Source of the DNA: Cranoglanis bouderius
Lineage: Eukaryota; Chordata; Actinopteri; Siluriformes; Cranoglanididae
Assembly: GCA_023630585.1 (NCBI GenBank)
Contig: CM042545.1
Coordinates: forward strand, 2,308,415-2,372,414
Reading direction: 5' to 3'
DNA: 64,000 nucleotides
Shown: piece by piece, positions 1 to 10,919 of the stretch
How the letters are laid out: each line of letters begins with the position of its first letter
How positions within the stretch are numbered: position 1 is the stretch's first letter
Translations under genes and position numbers: made by a program
Notes under the pieces: generated by a model
Database searches by the model: none
Seen by the model: the letters and a program-made list of their open reading frames with translations, nothing else
What the model was told of the DNA's origin: nothing

Positions 1-368
1 GTGGCTTTTTCTTGCAACCCTCCCATACAAGCAACATTTGTGGAGAATTTGTGATATTGTTGTCACATGCACACAATGACCACTCTTTGTCATAAATTCC
101 TGCAACTGCTTCAGAGTTGCTGTAGGCCTCTTGGTAGCCTCTCTGACCAGTTTCCTCCTGGTTCTTTCATTCAGTTTGGAGTGACGTCCTGATCCAGGGA
201 GGGTCTGTGTTGTACCAAATACCTTCCACTTCTTAATAATAGACTTCACTGTGCTTCTAGGCATTGATAAAGACTTTGAAATTTTTTTGTATCCATCTCC
301 TGACATGTGCCTGTCCACAACTTTATCCTGGAGATCTTTTGACAGAGCCTTGTCACCCATAGTTGATT
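1..368 (-). pseudogene. Tc1-like transposase N terminus, cut by the window edge
   Basis: On the minus strand from about 359: MGDKALSKDLQDKVVDRHMS, GDGYKKISKSLSMPRSTVKS (helix-turn-helix), GSGRHSKLNERTRRKLVREA and TATLKQLQEFM. The frame appears open down to position 1. The catalytic part would lie before the window. Confidence 0.8.
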
Positions 369-561
369 GTTTGCTTCAGTTGCACTACAAAATGCAAACA
401 ATTGTGTGCAATAATGTGGAATCAAATCGAATCAAATCTTATCTAAGACCTAAGACAGGAAAGAACCATTCCCTTAACATAGATGTGTTGTTGATGAATT
501 GATGTTTTGAACAATGGTCAAAAAGTTGGTCAAAAAGTTTTTTGACTATTGGACTAGACTA

Positions 562-890
562 CAGGTGCATCTCAAAAAGTTAGAATATCATGTAAAAGTT
601 AATTTTTTCCCATAATTTAATTCAGAAAGTGGAATTTTCATATATTCTAGATTCATTACACATAAAGTGAAATATTGCAAGCCATTTTTTGTTTTAATCT
701 TTAATATTTTGAGATACTGGATTTTTCCATGAGTTGTAAGCCGTAATCATCAAGATTAAAACAAAAAAGGCTTGCAATATTTCACTTTATGTGTAATGAA
801 TCTAGAATATATGAAAGTTCCTCTTTTTGGATTAAATTACAGGGAAAAAAAGAACTTTTCCATGATATTCACATTTTTTAGATGCATCTG
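562..890. repeat. Palindromic Tc1-type MITE
   Basis: It begins CAGGTGCATCTCAAAAAGTT and ends with the diverged complement ...TTTTTTAGATGCATCTG, with TA on both sides (560-561, 891-892). Almost the whole 329 bp folds back on itself: ATTCTAGATTCATTACACAT (645-664) pairs with ATGTGTAATGAATCTAGAAT (789-808). There is no coding content; the longest frame is a shadow. Confidence 0.85.
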
Positions 891-1039
891 TATTAGAATA
901 CATGCCTTACTGCCTGGATGTTCTAGTAGGTGCATAAACAAGATCCAGTTTGTCTAAAGGTCTGACTATTTGGCCTATTTTAGTGACACTATAATTTTGA
1001 ATTGATTAAAAAGTACTACTAATGACCTATAAAACAATG

Positions 1040-2010
1040 AATGATATTGCAACAGTACCCAAACAAACTCATGGTCTATTACTATCCGCCACACAAGCTC
1101 AGATCAAAAGGTTCAGATTTAATAGATACTTACAATAAAGAAAACTACAGCAAGTGCTAAGCCTTTTCCTACAAAGCCCCCAGAGTACAGAAGAACCTTC
1201 CTGTTCAATTTTGGGTCTCAGACACAGTCTCAATCTTTAAGTCTACGTCAAGGCTGAAAATATTTGTTTAGTCATGAAGTTTGTTTAAAAGGTTTTCACT
1301 GTCTTGTGTAATGGAGCAGAGATCTGGAGGTTCAGGAGAATAGAGTTTTGGTAAACTGAGATGGTTGGATGCTGTATCTACCCCTCACATGATCACTCAG
1401 GTTTGTTGACAGTGGATCAGTAGGACACTTTATGTCCCCGGGGAGCCTCCAATATCTTCTGCTGTTCCCTTTTAGTTATGTTGTTAAAGCTAGACCTGCT
1501 GGAGTTCCTGCTTTCATTTTGATCACAGTATCCAATCTCTGAAGTGACTGATCAGAATTTATCTCCTCTCAAACTGCATGTGCTCATCTGCTTCATGTTG
1601 TGATGGTGGTACAAGATCCTGTCAAATGTTCTCTCACACTCTAGACCTGCCTGATTATTCTGATGCTCCTCTTTTCTCTTGTGTCTTCATCTGGATCTTT
1701 GTGAATTTGTGACAGTTTATGCCTGACACATTTTCACACATAATGAATAATGTTAACTGTATACACTGTGTATACACTTTAACACTGTTTGCCTTTTCTC
1801 TATATGACAGTGTACTTTAATGAAAATAATCACACTATTCCTTCAGTAACCACACTAACCTATCCAGAAGAGGATGTGTTCCCTTTGAGTCTCGCTCCTT
1901 TGAAGGTTTCTTCCCCATGTTGTCTCAGGGAGTTTTTCCTTGACTCTGTCATCTCTGGCTTGCTCATTAGGGATCTAAAACTACATCTGGATTTATGTCA
2001 ATTGAATTGA
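1040..2010 (+). mobile_element. Degraded LINE 3' region
   Basis: Near 1180-1260 the reading AAGCCCCCAGAGTACAGAAG..CTTCC and GTCTCAGACACAGTCTCAATC followed by AAGTCT..GTCAAGGCTGAAAA matches the end of a fish LINE RT (WN.LP..VR.SDTVS.FKSRLK). At 1905-1985 GTTTCTTCCCCATGTTGTCT, CAGGGAGTTTTTCCTTG and GGCTTGCTCATTAGGGATC are a well-known fish 3' end. No intact ORF remains. A second copy is at about 22300-23045. Confidence 0.6.
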
Positions 2011-2310
2011 ATTAGGAACAATAAATCATGCTAACACATCACCATAACAATGACAATCATAATTAGAAACCCTATTAATTACAACAAATCTCTTAGGAAC
2101 CTTAAATACATAAAACAAATATGCATAGATGCAGAGAGTTATGCACAAATCATTTCAAATGGGGTATGACTTTGGGTTTTATGATTTAATGTTTTAATTA
2201 TGAAGTGCATGTCATTTTAGCGTAATTTGTCATTTTGTAAATAATGCTTTGTTTGTATATGTTCTCCATCTGAGGCTCGTTATTAAATAATTCATAATCT
2301 GTGTACATAT

Positions 2311-2512
2311 AGCGGTGGCTCAATGGTTAAGGCTCTGGGTTACTGATCAGAAGGTCAAAGGTCCAAGCTGCCACTGTTGGGCCCTTAACTCTTTCTGCTC
2401 CAGGGGCGCTGTATCATGGCTGACCCTGCAGTCTGACCCCCAACTTCCTAACAAGCTGGGATATGTGAAGAAAAGAATATCACTGTGCTGTAATGTATAT
2501 GTGACAAACAAA
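2311..2512 (+). mobile_element. tRNA-derived SINE, family 1
   Basis: It begins with a box A-like GGTGGCTCAATGGTTAAGGC, continues TGCCACTGTTGGGCCCTTAA, CTCCAGGGGCGCTGTATCAT and ACCCCCAACTTCCTAACAAG and ends CTGTAATGTATATGTGAC. A second copy is at 4918-5124. From memory such copies are common in catfish sequences. Confidence 0.75.
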
Positions 2513-3837
2513 AGCTTTAAAACTCTGAAGCCAATATAAAATTCTTTCACCACAAAACATCACACTTATCAACTAGAGCCATAGTTGGATAAATTTTTTA
2601 TAAAATAGCACAATGAAAACCCATCCTCATCATCAACCATTCTGGTTGAAAGGTTACTGAAAAAAAATTATTTAACAAAAAACACATTGAGATGTCCTGT
2701 GAACCTTTCTGGCAAGCTTTCTAAATTAAAAAAGAGAGAAAGTCAAAAAAAAACAAAAAAACCACAATGTGGACAGTTCTACAACTGTTACTATGACATC
2801 CCAGTCCCAGTCCATATTCCTGGCTGGGTTTTTCAGCACTGCCTTGCCAGTCAACCATCCACTGGCATCACTTGCTCAATTAACTGACTTGTTTTACACT
2901 ACCTGATATTTTACACCTATCAGTATTCTTTGTACTGAGCTGTTTTCTCTGTGAATTTTTCTCTAACTCTCTGCTTGTTTATAATAGTCAGTTTGCGGTT
3001 TTTCGGGGGGGGGTTGCCTCTGCATGTTCTTCTATTTCAGTTGTGGCTCATGGTCTATTTTCTGCCACAGTGAATACACGCGTCCTGAAAATCCAAATTT
3101 TGTAGCAATGTTCTAAGCAGGGTCGGCCCAGGGGTTTGTGAACACAAGCATACAGTACATATAGAGATACACAGACTGACTACAAAGCATTTCTCTAAAT
3201 CACTGTGGATAAAGGCATCTGCCAAAATGCTGAAAATATTCTGTAGCACAAATTGTTGAAAACTGAGGTGCACTCATGCGTTTACCTCTGCTCATCAGAT
3301 GCTCTGAAGGCTCTGTATGTGCTTGTTGAAGATGCTGCAGCTTCAATTTGGTCACTGATCATGTCCATCATTAGACACCTTAAGGGCATGGCAGAACAAA
3401 CAGCTCACCATCCTGCCCTGAAAATACAAGAGGTTGGAAGAGTTGACAAAGTTCAATAAACCACACAAGTTATGAATTTATGGAATTATTAATGTTATAA
3501 GATTAGTTGGTACACACAGACTCAAATATTAGGCCACATGTCTGTTCCAGTGACAAAGTCAAGAATTAGAGTTCTATATTTGTCTTTGTATCCACTTCAT
3601 CAACTCTTTACCATGATGGGAACTGGAAAGAGAATGAGCATGATATAGTGGGGACCTTTTATATACTACCACAGTCATGAATTGACAAATTTACTATTGG
3701 TCTTTAGCAAGGAATTGAGCAAACTGGAACACTCCACTATTTCAGGAGGAAACTACTGTCAATTTGGTATAAAAGGAAGTAGAACTAAAATATCACATTT
3801 AAATAATATTCAAACTTTCTCATACTCTGTCAGATTG
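2513..3837. other. Intergenic, nothing recognised
   Basis: AT-rich with an A-run near 2740 and a G-run at 3005-3013. The small open frames here have no recognisable domain or codon pattern. Confidence 0.6.
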
Positions 3838-4560
3838 GATTAGTGTTTACCCACATATTCAGGTCTCTCCAGAGATGTCCAGTTATTTTAAGTCTGGGTT
3901 CTGGCCGTTCAAGAATTAACATATACATACCGAAGACAGTCCTGCATGTGTTTCAGGGCATTGTGGTGTTGAAAGGATTGATCATAATCTAAAGTCCTGA
4001 GCATTCATAAGCAAATTTGATGCATTCCTCTTTCCCTCCTATCCTGACAAGCTTCCCAGGCCCTCCTGCTGAAAACCATGCCCACACTTGATGCTGCCAC
4101 CATCATGCTTTACTGTTGGTATGGAGCTGGCCAGGTGATGAGCGATGCCTGGTTTCATCCAGATGTAATACTTTGCATTTAGGATAAAGAGTTCAATCTT
4201 GACTTCATCAGACTGTAGAATCATTTTATTACTTTCAAGGCAAACTCCACATGAGTCATAATGTCATGATGGATAGTCGTTTTTCTGGCCACTCTACTAT
4301 AAAGACCTGACTGGTGGAGTAATGCAGAGATTTCTACCTCTCCACATAGGACCTCTGGAATTCCATCAGTGTGACTTTTGTGTTCTTGGTCAGGTCTCAG
4401 CTTGGCAGGTGCCCTGATCTAGAAAGTCTCTGTGGTTCCAAAATTCTTCCATTTAAGATTGATGGCTGCCAGTTTTCTCCTTAGAACTGTCAAAGCTGCA
4501 AAAATGTTTCAGTGCTCTTGGCACTATCCCATCTTGATGGTCTACAGACAATCCCATTAG
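3838..4560 (-). pseudogene. Degraded Tc1-like transposase relic
   Basis: The minus strand corresponds to a widespread fish Tc1-like transposase: near 4070-4125 CATGCCCACACTTGATGCTG and CCACCATCATGCTTTAC is the VKHDGGSIKCGHGF equivalent, and 4180-4222 encodes KIELFILNA after the SDE-like LQSDEVK. Text matching the N-terminal half lies at 4260-4550. Stops are dense and no terminal repeats are obvious. Confidence 0.65.
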
Positions 4561-4838
4561 TATTGGAACAGGGATGCAACATAACAAAATGAAGAAAAGA
4601 CCGGATTAATTTCTAAATGCACTAATATATCTTATAATTCACAACCTATGAGAAGCAAGGGGGAAATCCTGAATGAAATCTTGACTGAATTTTAATACTG
4701 TCTGCTTTATATAAACTTATCTTCCATAAAAAGTTTTTAAAAACTGTGAATATATTTAAATTATGGTATTAATTTAAACATATTCCACAATTTAAAGACA
4801 GCCTCTGTTATCCCTGATAATAAAGAGGATTAAGGGTT

Positions 4839-4910
4839 AGCTCTTGAGTGGTGTAGTGGTAATGCACTTGCTTTTAATCAAGTGATCAGGGTTTGAATCC
4901 TGCCAGAGCC
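4839..4910 (+). tRNA. tRNA-Lys(TTT)-like sequence, probably a pseudogene or SINE head
   Basis: GCTCT (4840-4844) pairs with AGAGC (4905-4909); box A TGGTGTAGTGG and box B GGGTTTGAATCC are present. CACTTG/CAAGTG form an anticodon stem around CTTTTAAT. That loop is 8 bases rather than 7, and the acceptor stem is short, so it is unlikely to be a working tRNA. Confidence 0.4.
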
Positions 4911-4917
4911 TTTGCAT

Positions 4918-5124
4918 GGGGCAGTGAGGGGCTCAGTGATTAAGGCTCTAGACTACTGATCGGCATGTCGGTAGATCAAGTGCCAGCCCTGCCAGTGTTG
5001 GGCAAGGCTCTTAACCCTCTCTGCTCTACAGGTGCTGTACTGTATAACGGCTGACCCCACACTCTGACCTCAGCTTCCTAACAAGTTTGAATATGTGAAG
5101 AAAAGAATTTAACTTTACTTGTGT
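4918..5124 (+). mobile_element. tRNA-derived SINE, family 1 (second copy)
   Basis: GGGGCTCAGTGATTAAGGCT, GATCGGCATGTCGGTAGATC, AGGTGCTGTACTGTATAACG, CAGCTTCCTAACAAGTTTGA and GAAGAAAAGAATTTAACTTT follow the same order as 2311-2512 with many substitutions. It lies between a tRNA-like sequence (4839-4910) and a MITE (5128). Confidence 0.7.
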
Positions 5125-5127
5125 ATA

Positions 5128-5673
5128 CAGTGGGGTCCAAAAGTCTGAGACCAAATAAAAAATCTGGCATTTATTTATTTATTTGGTTAATTAATTAATT
5201 TATTTAAATTATTATAAATAAACAGAAGCTATTAGAATTTTGAAATATTTAAAACAAAAAGTAAATGTTCAATATCTTGAATATTTCATTTTCAAGATTT
5301 TTCCCTATTTCCAGGTCCCTATAAACATGTAAGCAAATTTGTGCTATTGACCATGTTAACTGCTTTGTACAAAAGGTCAGATTTCCCTCATCCCTAATCT
5401 CTTCTACTGAAGCATGTGTTCAGATGACACCCAAATGGATTTTTCACAAACTTGTGGAGTCCACACCAGCTTGAGTGCACACTGTCATTACAGCAAAAAG
5501 GGGACATACCAAATACTAAGAAATTCTGAAAATCATGTAAATATTTTAAAGATTCTACTTTTCACTCAAGTTGTTGTCAATAATATAATTTGTAATTAAA
5601 ACTGTATTAAATTAGAACAGAATGCAAAATAGAAGCATTTTCACTAGTGGTCTCAGACTTTTGGACCCCACTG
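5128..5673. repeat. TA-flanked Tc1-type MITE (546 bp)
   Basis: The ends CAGTGGGGTCCAAAAGTCTG and CAGACTTTTGGACCCCACTG are perfect inverted repeats with TA on each side (5126-5127, 5674-5675). The interior retains a short transposase scrap around 5430-5520 (GGAGTCCACACCAGCTTGAG), so it looks like an internally deleted derivative. Confidence 0.9.
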
Positions 5674-5771
5674 TATGTGTGCCATGCTCTGGAGGCAAGC
5701 TTGGGACAACTCAAAAAAAGGCTCTTTAATGGCTGTGACTCTGTTTACTCGCTATCTTAGCAGTGGTATTT

Positions 5772-5774
<3 letters not shown>

Positions 5775-5862
<88 letters not shown>
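5775..5862. repeat. (CA)n microsatellite in the element 1 LTR
   Basis: An uninterrupted dinucleotide array of about 88 bases. It lies inside the LTR at the same place as the array in the solo LTR at 42231-42272. Confidence 0.97.
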
Positions 5863-5987
5863 CTTTTAACTCCTCAGCTTTTGCTCTCCTGAGGCGTGCA
5901 TCTCTCCCCTCTTTATCCTTGTCACTGTTCACTGAAACACAGAACATTCATTAGCAAGATTTCCCACAGGTGTGTAATCCTTACCAC

Positions 5988-7033
5988 TCACGTTCCCTGC
6001 CTCTGCCTTCCATTCACAAGCCAGCGCTGGACCACAAACCTGTTGGCACGGTGCCGTCCATGAGCCTGTTGGCACGGCGCCGTCCACTGGACTGGATCTG
6101 GCACTCCCTTTTTAGTGAAATCAGTCAGAAAGCTGGTGACATCCGAATAATTAGGCACAAACCTACGATAATAGCCAGCCAGCCCCAGGAACTGTCTCAC
6201 TTCCTTTTTGGTCTTGGGTCACGGGCAGGCCACAATTGCTGCTGTCTTTGGGTCTTTGTCAATTTGGGGATGGACCTGTCCATGCCCCAATTGAAAGCCC
6301 AGATACCATACTTCCACTCACCCAATCGCACACTTCTTTGTGTTTGCTGTGAGTCCCACCCGTTTCAGCGACCACAGGACAGCCATGAGGTGCTGAATGT
6401 GCCGCTGCCAATCATTACTATAAACAATAATGTTATCTAAATAGGCAGCAGTGTATGCAGTGTGCAGATGGAACATAGCTGAAATGTTCCTGGGGCTCTG
6501 AACAATCAAAAAGGAAGGGTCACGAATTGGCATAACCCAAACAGAGTGGAAAAGGCTGTTTTTGGGATATTGGAGTCAAGGGGATTTGCTAATATGCCTT
6601 TGTCAAATACAGTGTCAAATAAAAGCAAGCCGCACCTAACCGATCAAGCAGTTCGTCAATGTGTGGCATTGGATACGCGTCAAACTTAGACACCATGTTG
6701 ACTTTTCTAAAGTCCACACAGAATCAAACCGAATCGTCAGGATTGGGAACCAAGAAAACCGGACTGGACCAGTCATTGTGGGACTCCTCAATTACACCCA
6801 TATCAAGCATGGCCATGAGCTCCACCCAAACCACCTTTTTTGTGTTCGGGCAAATGATAGGGGTGGACGTGTACCACCACCCCTGGGGGCATCTCAATGT
6901 GATCTTCTATAAGATAAGCGCAACTGGGTAGGGGAAAGAACATGTCAGAAAATTCTGCCTGCAACTTGGCAACCTTTGTGATTTGAGATGGGGAGAGGTG
7001 GTCTCCACAAGGGACCAGGGTGGATTGAGCCAC
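5988..7033 (-). pseudogene. Element 1 reverse transcriptase and start of RNase H
   Basis: The minus strand carries, in order, EFSDMFFPLPSC and HIEMPPGVVV (pre-RT), WSSPVFLVPNPD, VNMVSKFDAYPMPHIDELLD, an active-site box reading YLDNIIVYS (YLDD expected), LTANTKKCAIG and FLGLAGYYRRFVPNYSDV. Stops and frame changes are frequent, and the second catalytic Asp has become Asn. RNase H is truncated where the 3' LTR begins. Confidence 0.88.
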
Positions 7034-7278
7034 TGTGTTTAGATCTCACAGACCTCCAATCCTAGCTCCTCCCTCTCTGAAATGTCGCCTCCCTGTGAAC
7101 ATCCCCATAGCTGAGTACCACTGTTATACAGTTGGGACTGTCTTGGGCCTTGGTCCTGACACAAAGAATGTACTGAATTTCATTTTGGTCCCTCCTCCCA
7201 ATTTTCCCTAATGATGTCTAGGATACTGTGAGGCTTGTGCCTTTACAATAAGTCAAATGGGGAAAACCCCGTGGAGGC

Positions 7279-7918
7279 TTACGGGACCTCTCGAACAAAT
7301 AACAGGGGCTCAAGCCACTTATCCCAATTCCAGGCATCATCGTGAACAAATTTACAAATCAAATTTTTCAGGGTTTGATTGAACCGTTCAACCAGACCAT
7401 CTGTCTGCAGATGGTACAGGCTGGTGCAAATCAATTTAATCCCCAATAATTCATATAGGTCGCACAGTGTCCTTGACATAAAAGACATGCTCTGAGGAGT
7501 CAGGATCTGTTCATCGGGAGATGACATGGAAGAGTGCCTCTGCAACATTGTACGCGGAGATATTGCGGAGAGGCACTGCTTCCGGGTATTGTGTTGCGTA
7601 GTTCACTAAAACTAACACAAAGCGATGCCATCATGCAGTCCGTTATAATGGCCCGACGAGGCCTAGACCAATTCTTTCTAAGGGGACCTCAATTAATGCT
7701 AATGGGTGCAATGTTGCTTTTGGGGTGGCCAGCAGATTCACCAGCTGACATATGCGACATGCTGCACACCACCTGCAAACATCACCGCAAATGCTCAGTC
7801 AATAGAAATGGACCATGAAATGGTTCAGAGTTTTATTCTGCCCCAAATGCTCAGCCATCGGATTATGATGAGCTGCCTGGAAAAAATGTTCCCAATGGCT
7901 CTTCGGACCAAAAATTAG
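7279..7918 (-). pseudogene. Element 1 integrase
   Basis: On the minus strand a zinc-binding segment with CRWCAACRICQLVN is followed by LIEVPLERIGLG, NYATQYPEAVPLRNIS and the core end, YELLGIKLICTSLYHLQTDG then LVERFNQTLK. These are classic gypsy integrase motifs. At least two frame changes and a missing piece near 7500 break it. It lies 5' of the RT, which defines the Gmr1-like order. Confidence 0.85.
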
Positions 7919-8177
7919 GTCACTTCTTTTTTTGTTTGAGAGTCCTGCATCACTCAATATAACCTATCCATAATAATGTCAAAATGAGGGTGGGATAGCA
8001 TAACATTAGGTTTCATTTGCTGACCATCAATTATTCTCACCTGGTTGAACGGGCCTCAGGGTCTCGTCACATGACTGCTCCAAGGGGAAATTTCCGAGGG
8101 GAAACCCTGCCCAGGGTGGAGGGTTTGACCCCTCCCCAGCCTCTGTGACCCCTGACATGGAGTTGACATCAATGGAC

Positions 8178-8725
8178 TCAGCACCGCCTCCCCCAGCCAA
8201 TGCTGCGCACATTCCACACTGCATTTCCCAATACCTCACCTTGAACCAAGCATTGGTGAATTGAGGTCTGGTTACAGCCTGAATCCACCAATGCATGGCA
8301 TATACCCCGTTGAACACTCACCGGTAAACAGTATGTCCCAGCTCGTTCGGGGGCAGCCTGCAGCACATCAGGAATCTGGACCAACGCCCCACCTCCATCA
8401 CGTGGCATTGGTCCTGGAAATGTCCAGGCTTCCCGCAACACCAGCACACCGGCCCAGGCTTTACTCCCACATCTGCAGCCCCAGATTTAACTAACAGGGG
8501 GAGAGCAGAAACAGACAAAAGGGGAGAGGGAGGGTGAGGGAAAGCATGGGTTCTGGGAACTGGTTTAGGGGGGTTTGGACCCCGTTTCCGTGGTGCAGGG
8601 ATGGGGAAAGGCAAGGAGGAGCAGGGGAAGTATGAGAGCGATAAAAGAGAGCAAGAAAGAGAGAGAGAGAGGGAAGGGAGGGGATCGCCTAGTCTAGCAA
8701 CGCCGGATGGTGGCAAGGGACCCAT
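8178..8725 (-). pseudogene. Element 1 gag C terminus (CCHC knuckle) and aspartic protease
   Basis: The minus strand encodes a Pro-rich gag end, then the zinc knuckle CWCCGKPGHFQDQC, matching C-x2-C-x4-H-x4-C (near 8440-8480). The overlapping frame continues into a retropepsin with ALVDSGCNQTSIHQCL, where DSG is the active-site triad. Two frames are needed, so there is a frameshift between knuckle and protease. The gag start is not clearly visible. Confidence 0.85.
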
Positions 8726-9384
8726 TCCTCCATCCCCTCTGGTAGTTGGCCGACGAACTGCTCCAGCACCATGAGGTTGACTACTTCTCCAGAGTCATGC
8801 CTCTTCTGCCAGCAGCCATCTTCAGCAGGTGTCTCGGAGCTGCTGGGCAAATGCAAATGGGCGGCCGCGCTCGCAGAGAATTAGCAAGTGGAAACACTGA
8901 CAGTGCTGCTCAGGGGTGTGGCCAACCCGTTGCAATATCGCTTCAGGTCAAGGTACTCCAGCAGGTTTGCTACCAGTTCTCACTCTCCTGAGGTGCTCGT
9001 CTCTCTCCTCTTTATTCTTGTTACTGTTCACTGAAACACAGAATATTCATTAAGAAGATTAAGACCACTCACGTTCTCTGCCCTCCTTTCACAACCGGCA
9101 CTCGATCACACCTCTGTTTCCACAGACTGTCTTGTTCTTTTATTTGGACAGAGATGCCTTGTCTAACAAAAAAGAACAACTGACCACAAAATCACACATT
9201 TCACAACTAATATGGTCTATACTTTTCTAGTCTAATTCTCACATCTGGCATCTGTGAAACATCTTGGCCCACATTTACTCATATTTAGTAACGTAAACAA
9301 ATGAAAACGTTGTGTTCATGTCCTGTAATACAATTGGTATCATTTGTACAACCTTAATTTAAAAAAAGTTGGGACTCTGTGTAA

Positions 9385-9394
9385 AATAATAATG

Positions 9395-9453
<59 letters not shown>
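9385..9453. repeat. (AAT)n microsatellite, LINE tail
   Basis: A near-perfect trinucleotide array with one GAT interruption. It lies at the 3' end of the minus-strand LINE at 9454-10290. Confidence 0.95.
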
Positions 9454-10290
9454 TTTTATTATATAGCGCCTTTCCACAAGCTCAAGGACACTTTACACTT
9501 CATATACATTTAATAGGACAAAGTACATTAATATACATTTCAACGGAAGTTTTTTTGGGGGGCTCAATTACAAAACAGAAAATAAGACATCACTCAGTAC
9601 TAGTCAAATAATGCGCTGAGAAAACATATGTTTTAAGCTGAGTTTTAAAGATAGAAATAGAGGAGATGTCACAGAGACTGAGGTAGAGAGTTCCACAGTT
9701 TAAGTGCAACTACACTGAAGGATCTCCCACCAAAAGTGGATAGACGAAATCTAGGGACAGACAAAATCTAGGGACAGACAATAATTTGGAATGAGAAGAA
9801 TGAAGAGTGTGTATGGATGTAGCAGATCACATTTATAACAAGGTGCCAGATCATTGAGAGCTTTGTATGTCAGGAGAAGAATTTTAAACTTAATACGGCA
9901 TGAAACAGGTAGCCAGTGAAGACTAAACAAAATGGGAGTAATATGTGCAGAATGCTTGGTGTTAGTGAGAACTCTATCTGCAGAGTTTTGGATGTGCTGT
10001 AATCGGACAATAGTTTTAGCCCATAGGCCAGTAAGGAGTGAGTTACAGTAGTCAAGACGTGATGATATGAAAGCATGAAATAGTGATTCTGCATCCTATA
10101 AACTGACAATGGGGCAGAGTCGTGCAATGTGATGTAGATGAAACAAAGCAGTTTTAGTGATGGTTCTAATGTGGGCTTCAAAAGTAAAAGATTGACCGAA
10201 AGTGATTCCCAGATTCTTAATGGTTTTAGAGGGTTTCCATCCACTTTTTTGAGACATGTTGCTGCCATCAAATTCAAAATTACCTTATTT
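9454..10290 (-). mobile_element. 5'-truncated non-LTR retrotransposon, RT C terminus and 3' end
   Basis: On the minus strand pieces of a LINE RT tail can be read: FEAHIRTITKTA-like, DAESLFHAFISSRLDYCNSL, LWAKTIVRLQHIQNSADRVL, HITPILFSLHWLPVS, RIKFKILLLTYKALNDLAP. It ends with a (TTA)n-type tail (9385-9453 on this strand) after TATATAGCGCCTTTCCA-like 3' sequence. Stops break it. The longest open frame here (9870-10277) is a shadow in another frame. Confidence 0.72.
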
Positions 10291-10376
10291 TTTCCTTAAA
10301 ATGGTACATTTGCTCAGTTTAAACATTTGATATGTTTTCTATGTCCTACTGTGAATAAAATATGGGTTTATGAGAT

Positions 10377-10869
10377 TTGCAGGGGCCTGGTTTGCAAAGG
10401 TTTAACACAGTCATGGGTAGGAGTGAGGGTTGCTGCCTTTGTGATTTGGGGCACGACAGGAGAGCTGGAGTGGTCGTGAGGTGGGACCCAGGAAGCCTGG
10501 AGCAGGATGAGGTTGCCAGTGAGGGAGATAATGTTGCCAGGGAGCTGATTCTTGTTTCTCCTCTTCATCGTCGTCTGCTTCAGAGAGACATGCAAAATTA
10601 GGTGTCTGCATGGAGAACGAGCTTGCTCCTCTGTGCTGGCTGTGCCCTTTTATATCCGCCGTTCTTCTGCAGGAGGGTGAAGAGAGGCCGCTCCAATCAT
10701 CTCATGCCAGCCATGTGTGTTTCTGTCACCCCACCTCACAGCCACTCACTCTCTTGCTGTCCAAAACAAAGTTGGTGCTGAAATGACGCTGTCCGTTCAG
10801 CAATCCTGCCAGCAGCTGTGTGAGGAGCGTGATGTGTTTTGTGTGTGTGGGCTGTGGGCCCGCCGTCAT
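10377..10869 (-). repeat. Element 2 3' LTR
   Basis: This copy aligns end to end with 13155-13637. It shares GACATGCAAAATTAGGTGTC, the TTTTATATCC promoter-like box and CTTCTGCAGGAGG, with many substitutions and a small insertion near its upper end that includes a run of C residues just outside. On the minus strand it is the downstream LTR. Confidence 0.85.
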
Positions 10870-10919
10870 AGTACACCACCCCACTCCCCCCAACCCCCCC
10901 CCCCCCCAAGCTCTGACCC

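Larger units (their letters stand above)
5676..9124 (-). mobile_element. Degenerate Gmr1-like Ty3/gypsy LTR retrotransposon (element 1)
   Basis: Direct repeats sharing CACTGTTCACTGAAACACAG and flanking sequence lie at about 5676-6036 and 8975-9124 and act as LTRs; the first carries a long (CA)n. Between them, on the minus strand, the order is gag with CCHC knuckle, protease, integrase, reverse transcriptase, start of RNase H. Integrase before RT is the gene order of the fish Gmr1 group, not of ordinary Ty3/gypsy elements. Many stops and frameshifts make it inactive. At about 3.4 kb it is internally shortened. It abuts the TA-flanked MITE at 5128-5673. Confidence 0.85.

Noticed and set aside
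3253..3459. Possible exon (DALKALYVLVEDAAASIWSL)
   Set aside because: No recognised family, no convincing splice sites at both ends, and surrounded by repeats.
4839..4910. Functional tRNA-Lys gene
   Set aside because: An eight-base anticodon loop and a short acceptor stem, next to a SINE; kept only as a tRNA-like sequence with low confidence.
5675..5954. Open frames of repeated Thr-His at (CA)n arrays (also 34364-34669, 51387-51578, 52024-52311, 55280-55474)
   Set aside because: Dinucleotide arrays have no stops in several frames; these are artefacts, not proteins. Only the EFR3 exon 2 part of 55280-55474 is real.
9870..10277. 135-codon minus-strand open frame as a protein
   Set aside because: A different minus-strand frame carries the LINE RT similarity; this frame is a shadow.
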